From Lysobacteraceae bacterium (GTDB lineage: Bacteria > Pseudomonadota > Gammaproteobacteria > Xanthomonadales > Wenzhouxiangellaceae), in NCBI GenBank assembly GCA_020201235.1, contig JAIVHD010000008.1, positions 1 to 9,253 of the forward strand: 9,253 bases of DNA. Reading direction: 5' to 3'. Made by a program: the position numbers and the translations under genes. This document shows, piece after piece, positions 5,594 to 9,253 of this stretch; positions within the stretch are counted from its first letter, which is position 1; every line of letters begins with the position of its first letter. The notes below the pieces were generated by a model. It ran no database searches and was not told where the DNA came from. It was given only the letters and a program-made list of their open reading frames with translations.

Positions 5594-6598
5594 TCACGTG
5601 CCGGTTCGCGGGCGCGCAGTTCCGGCCGCCACGATCACAACCAGCGCGATCAGCACCAGCAACGCCAGCAGACCCAGCGCCGGTACGTTGCTGGCTGGAA
5701 TCGGGCCGAATGCGATGCCGACGGTGTTGTCCGGAAGCGTGCCCAGCGTGGTGGCCGTGGCCGACGTGTCGTCAATTTCGATCCGCATGAGCTCGCGCTC
5801 GGTACCGCCGCCTAAAGCAGCGCCCACGCCGAGGAACACAAGACCGGTAGCGCGGGTTCCGGCGGTCACGCAGGTGGCGTCAGGGAGTTCGAACTCGACA
5901 CCAGGCGGTGGCGGATCAATCGGAAGGCCCTGTGCGGGGAAGATCAGGAACGAGACCCACCGGGAGTCTCCGGTCGTCTCTTCGCAACCGAACATGGTGC
6001 CGCCGCTGATTTCGACGCTCGCCTTGTCAGCGAGCGCGGAATGCGTGCCTGGCAGAAGTCGGGCAACGCCTGTGCGATAGCCTGTAATGACCTCACCGCT
6101 TTCCGGATTGATGCTTTGTATTCCGGTCAATGAACCGCTCGGGCCTAACACGGTTGCCGAAGCAAAGAGTCGCTGGCTTTGCTCAGCAGAACGACCTGCC
6201 ACGAAAAACATATCGATATACGCCGGAACCGTTTCGCCGTCGGGCATGACCAGCGGAATCACCTGCGTGACTATGCCGCTAGCCGGATCGACGCGCACCA
6301 GCGAATCCGGATTCGCGGAACCGGAAGACGTCAAGCCGATTACTTCACCCGAGTCCTGGTCTACGGCAATGGCCAGCAGGTCCTCGCCGATATCACCAAT
6401 CGTCTCCAGCACCGCCCCGGAGACTGGGTCGATGCGAGAGAGTACGCTGCCCTGTCCTGGGCTTGATGGCTCATCCACAATGTACAGGGGTCGGATCAAT
6501 TGGCCATGGGCAGACATCATTAACCCAAGCACGAACAACGTTATAATGACGAATCTTGATATCTCTGGTCTCCTGAAAATTTTTTGCATGTAGTTCAC
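5594..6598 (-). CDS. Secreted repeat protein with VPALG-type C-terminal sorting tail
   Basis: The 334-aa product has a signal peptide (basic KIFRRPEISR, hydrophobic 16-29, probable cleavage after AHG-32). The body carries recurring short motifs, LSRIDPVSGAV (53-63), LVRVDPASGIV (100-110) and IQSINPESGEV (160-170), plus a weaker fourth near 270, as in beta-propeller blades. Cysteines 205 and 243 could form a disulfide. The C-terminus has VPALG (305-309), a hydrophobic helix (308-326), then ARPR (328-331). This tripartite layout resembles IPTL-CTERM/PEP-CTERM sorting signals, normally cut by an exosortase-type enzyme; none is in this window. The start is uncertain: GTG 6598 has a weak AAGAG upstream, while ATG 6589 has none. 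The gene lies 90 bp after the response regulator on the same strand, so it may be cotranscribed with it or controlled by it. Function is otherwise unknown. Confidence 0.8.
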   Translation of the reverse strand: MNYMQKIFRRPEISRFVIITLFVLGLMMSAHGQLIRPLYIVDEPSSPGQGSVLSRIDPVSGAVLETIGDIGEDLLAIAVDQDSGEVIGLTSSGSANPDSLVRVDPASGIVTQVIPLVMPDGETVPAYIDMFFVAGRSAEQSQRLFASATVLGPSGSLTGIQSINPESGEVITGYRTGVARLLPGTHSALADKASVEISGGTMFGCEETTGDSRWVSFLIFPAQGLPIDPPPPGVEFELPDATCVTAGTRATGLVFLGVGAALGGGTERELMRIEIDDTSATATTLGTLPDNTVGIAFGPIPASNVPALGLLALLVLIALVVIVAAGTARPRTGT

Positions 6599-6600
6599 AT

Positions 6601-6638
6601 TGAGCTCTTTGCGATGTTGTTCAGTATGCCAGAGCTCA
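6601..6638. promoter_or_regulatory. Inverted pair of GAGCTC-cored sites before the tail-protein gene
   Basis: TGAGCTCT (6601-6608) and AGAGCTCA (6631-6638) are exact inverted copies, each centred on the palindrome GAGCTC, with centres 30 bp apart (about three helical turns). They lie immediately upstream of the GTG at 6598. The arrangement suits a dimeric repressor or activator binding two sites, or a leader hairpin that hides the ribosome binding site. Whether the adjacent FixJ-type regulator binds here is untested. Confidence 0.35.
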
Positions 6639-6688
6639 TATTGGAACTGTATTGCAGCACAAAAAGTGTCGCCCTGCGATGACGGGGG

Positions 6689-7333
6689 TCAATCGGATTG
6701 CAGATTTCCGTGCCTGACTAATTGTGCGTGCAGGCGCGCAAGGTCAGCGACCGTTCTCAAGTCGAGCTTTTTCATTGCCCGGCCCCGATGGACTTCGACG
6801 GTTCGTTCACTGATGCCCAGGGTCAGGCCAATGGCCTTGTTGGTCTGGCCATCGGCGGCCAGGCTGGCGACCTCCAGTTCCCTGGGGCTCAAGCCGGCAA
6901 TTCTTGAATAGAGCCGATCGCGCGCCGATCGCTCGGCGAGACGCCGGCCATGTGCCTTCAGCGCGCCAGCCACCCTTCGAAGCAAGTCAGCAGGATCAAA
7001 CTCCATCTTTTCGATATAGTCGATCGCGCCTCTTCTCAGGGCGGTAACGGCCGACGGTACATCGGCGTGACCGGTAAGGAATAGCACTGGCAAATCCTGC
7101 TGATTGTCAATCAGGCTTTGCTGGATTTCAATACCATCGGCCCCCGGCAACTGGAGATCGAGCAACAGACAGATCGGGCCCTCTGGAATGGAGGCCTGGA
7201 ACAATTCCTTCCCGCTGGAATAAGTGTTGGTTCGATAACCGGCAGCCCGCATCAGTGTGGCCATTGATTCACGAACGGCCGGGTCATCGTCGACGATGAT
7301 GATTGTTCCCGTATCGCTCCGGTCCGCCGACAT
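6689..7333 (-). CDS. FixJ/NarL-type two-component response regulator
   Basis: The 214-aa product has a receiver domain (about 10-125) and a LuxR-type DNA-binding domain (about 145-205). The receiver has acidic residues Asp15-Asp17, the phosphoacceptor Asp59 in LLLDLQLPG, Thr87 in LFLTGHAD and Lys109. The output domain begins LSPRELEV (148-155) and continues with the recognition-helix region ISERTVEVHRGRAMKKL (174-190). The overall plan is that of FixJ, TtrR and related activators. Oddly, the usual Lys-Pro-Phe after the last strand is IEKMEFDP: the cis-proline is lost and the loop seems one residue longer. Its ATG follows the kinase TGA directly (TGAATG), so the two are translationally coupled partners. 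It should act as a cytoplasmic transcription factor on phosphorylation by the kinase. Confidence 0.95.
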   Translation of the reverse strand: MSADRSDTGTIIIVDDDPAVRESMATLMRAAGYRTNTYSSGKELFQASIPEGPICLLLDLQLPGADGIEIQQSLIDNQQDLPVLFLTGHADVPSAVTALRRGAIDYIEKMEFDPADLLRRVAGALKAHGRRLAERSARDRLYSRIAGLSPRELEVASLAADGQTNKAIGLTLGISERTVEVHRGRAMKKLDLRTVADLARLHAQLVRHGNLQSD

Positions 7334-9229
7334 TCAGCGCCCCTTTATCGGGACGGTGAATTCGAAAACAGCACCGCCCTGGTCACCGTTTCGGCCCTGG
7401 ATCGAACCGCCGTGGCGCTGAACGATGGAGCGGCAGATCGAAAGCCCCTGACCCAGGCCATGCGATTTGGTGGTGAAAAAGGGATGAAAAAGTTGGTCCA
7501 GATCAGCCTCGTCTATCCCCGGCCCGGTATCGGCAACGCTGAAATGACAGAAGCCTTCTTCGTCGAGCCGATAACAACGTATGGTCAGATTGTGCGTGCC
7601 CTCGACCGTACCCATGGCATCGGTCGCATTCTTGACCAGGTTGAACAGGACCTGGTCGATCTGCACCCGATTGACGGCACAACACTCTTCCATCTCTTCC
7701 AGTTCGACCCTGACCGTTACCTGTGCGGACTCCAGCTCGTGCTTGAGCAGTGTGAGCACGTTGCTTACCAGCTGGCGGGGGTGAAGGTACTCAAGCTGAT
7801 CGACCTGTTCCCTGCGCAGGAATGTACGCAACTGTTCGATGATCTCGCGAGTCCGCTTGCTCTGGCGGGCAATCTGCATCAGGCTGGTGCGAATATCTTC
7901 CTTGTCGGCATGGGGGTTATCCAGCATCAACCTGCTGGCCTCGGCCAGGGCTGAGATGGCCGTCAGCGGCTGGCTGATCTCGTGTGCAAGGCCAGCAGTC
8001 ACCTCGCTCAGGGCGCTGACGCGTGTCACGTGCGCGAGTTTGACGAAGTGCTCGCGTGCCTCCCTCTCGGCCTGCTTGCGCCGGGAAATATCTCGCACAA
8101 AGCCGACAAAATAGCGTTCCTGGTCGACGATTTCGGTCACCCCGAGTTGTAGCTCGATGGCGCGTCCGTCACGATGTCGGGCGGTCACTTCCCGCCCAAT
8201 ATCGATGACCCTTGTCTCGCCGGTTTCCAGGTACCTTCGGATGTATTGGCGGTGGTGGTGGGCTTCGTCGGCGGGCATCAGCATCGAAACATTCTGACCG
8301 ATGACGTCGTTAGCGCTATACCCGAATATCTCCTGAGCAGCCGGATTGAATCCTTCTATTGTGCCCTGTGCATCGATGGTGACGATGCCATCGATGGCAT
8401 GTTGGACAATCGTCTGGTTGCGCTGAATCTCACCTTCGAGCCGCTCGCGCAATCGATTCTGCTCGGTCAGGTCGACCGAAATTACGTAGAAGCCATCCAC
8501 ACTCCCTCGCGCATCACGACTTGGCACGTAGGTGCCGTGAATGAAACGCGTGCCGCCGCGGCTATACGGCACTTCGCCGTGATAGACCGCGGTTTCACCT
8601 GACAGAGCCTGTTCAAGACTAGGCTGGAGCGTCGCAAAGGCCCGCTTCCCAAGCACCTCGGCCACATGCCGGTCCACCTGTTTCTCCGGATCCACTCCGA
8701 ACCAGTCGCGGTAGCTGCGATTGGCGAAACGGATTCGATAATCGAGATCGACCTGTGCCACGATTACCGGCAGCGAATCCAGCAAGGTTTTCAACTGCTG
8801 CTGATGTCGGGTAAGTGCCTGTGTGGCCTGTTCCTGTTCGGTGATGTCGACGCCGGTGCCGACTAATTGCAAAACTTCTCCACCAGCGTCCCGTAACACG
8901 GTGTTTCGCCAGTGAATCAGTCGCCGCTCACCGCTGCTAGTCAACCAGTGATTAGTGAACTGGTTGTCCGTTTCACCGGCGTTCAGTCGTTCGGCAATTT
9001 CGCGGACAAGTGCCTTTTCTTCCTCGGGAATCAGCAGCGACCAAATGGGCTGCCCCAGGACCTGCTCGGTCGAAAACCCGGTGGTTTCCTCGCAGGCCCG
9101 GTTGAACAATTCGATTTTACCCTCGAAGTCCAGCACGATCACCAGCAACTCGGAAATGTCGAGCAGCGACCCGAGCAGGGTTGAGTCGCAAAGCAGGCCT
9201 GGATTTCTGGGTTGTGCAATGAAAGACAT
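7334..9229 (-). CDS. FixL-like three-PAS soluble sensor histidine kinase
   Basis: The 631-aa product has no membrane segment. PAS1 spans about 20-132 (ending VGTGVDITEQE), PAS2 about 143-256 and PAS3 about 270-385 (ending VGFVRDISRRKQAE). The kinase core follows: HisKA with LAHEISQPL (phospho-His416), N-box FNLVKNATDAM (Asn534), G1 DTGPGI (567-572), F-box HPFFTTK and G2 GLGQGL (591-596). The core is complete. PAS3 aligns without gaps to the heme PAS of FixL: His326, Arg332 and Arg346 fall at the heme-iron ligand His200 and at Arg206 and Arg220 of Bradyrhizobium FixL (from memory). Heme and oxygen sensing are therefore inferred, not proven. What PAS1 and PAS2 bind is unknown. ATG 9229 has GGGG a few bases upstream. 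Coupled directly to the response regulator gene. Confidence 0.95.
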   Translation of the reverse strand: MSFIAQPRNPGLLCDSTLLGSLLDISELLVIVLDFEGKIELFNRACEETTGFSTEQVLGQPIWSLLIPEEEKALVREIAERLNAGETDNQFTNHWLTSSGERRLIHWRNTVLRDAGGEVLQLVGTGVDITEQEQATQALTRHQQQLKTLLDSLPVIVAQVDLDYRIRFANRSYRDWFGVDPEKQVDRHVAEVLGKRAFATLQPSLEQALSGETAVYHGEVPYSRGGTRFIHGTYVPSRDARGSVDGFYVISVDLTEQNRLRERLEGEIQRNQTIVQHAIDGIVTIDAQGTIEGFNPAAQEIFGYSANDVIGQNVSMLMPADEAHHHRQYIRRYLETGETRVIDIGREVTARHRDGRAIELQLGVTEIVDQERYFVGFVRDISRRKQAEREAREHFVKLAHVTRVSALSEVTAGLAHEISQPLTAISALAEASRLMLDNPHADKEDIRTSLMQIARQSKRTREIIEQLRTFLRREQVDQLEYLHPRQLVSNVLTLLKHELESAQVTVRVELEEMEECCAVNRVQIDQVLFNLVKNATDAMGTVEGTHNLTIRCYRLDEEGFCHFSVADTGPGIDEADLDQLFHPFFTTKSHGLGQGLSICRSIVQRHGGSIQGRNGDQGGAVFEFTVPIKGR

Positions 9230-9253
9230 CTCAGCCCCAATCAGCCCAAAAGG

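Overview
The window looks like chromosomal DNA from a moderately GC-rich proteobacterium, most likely a gammaproteobacterium. This rests on gene content: a family-1 uracil-DNA glycosylase, an MtfA-type zinc peptidase, a thioredoxin-reductase-like ferredoxin/flavodoxin NADP reductase, an outer-membrane barrel ending in Phe, and a secreted protein with a VPALG-type C-terminal sorting tail. No rRNA, tRNA, CRISPR array, transposase or integrase was seen. I could not run any database search, so family calls come from motif recognition.

Left part (1-1932) is gene-poor. It holds the 3' end of an unrecognised gene (to 235), a 192-bp segment bounded by 22-bp near-perfect inverted repeats (284-475, MITE-like), and about 500 bp of non-coding DNA with hairpins. 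Next comes one small secreted four-cysteine protein (995-1465), followed by a 467-bp gap with several strong hairpins. This is the most accessory-looking part.

Middle part (1933-4576) is housekeeping-like. A minus-strand pair encodes the flavin-dependent NADP reductase and MtfA; the reductase stop and the mtfA start overlap by one base, implying translational coupling. Diverging from it across a 167-bp gap with two GCCGGC-cored sites is ung on the plus strand. Ung converges on a small outer-membrane barrel gene (4733-5317, minus) across a gap containing a GC-rich hairpin.

Right part (5318-9253) is all minus strand, read from right to left. A 631-aa soluble sensor kinase with three PAS domains is followed with no gap (TGAATG) by a FixJ/NarL-type response regulator. 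After 90 bp come a secreted repeat protein with a VPALG-hydrophobic-Arg tail, a possible 39-aa ORF, and the barrel gene. The third PAS domain, just before the kinase core, keeps the residues that bind and surround heme in FixL (His326, Arg332 and Arg346, matching His200, Arg206 and Arg220 of Bradyrhizobium FixL). I infer a FixLJ-like oxygen- or gas-sensing two-component system whose nearest downstream gene encodes an envelope protein. This is the most interesting signal in the window, with the inverted-repeat element at 284-475 second.
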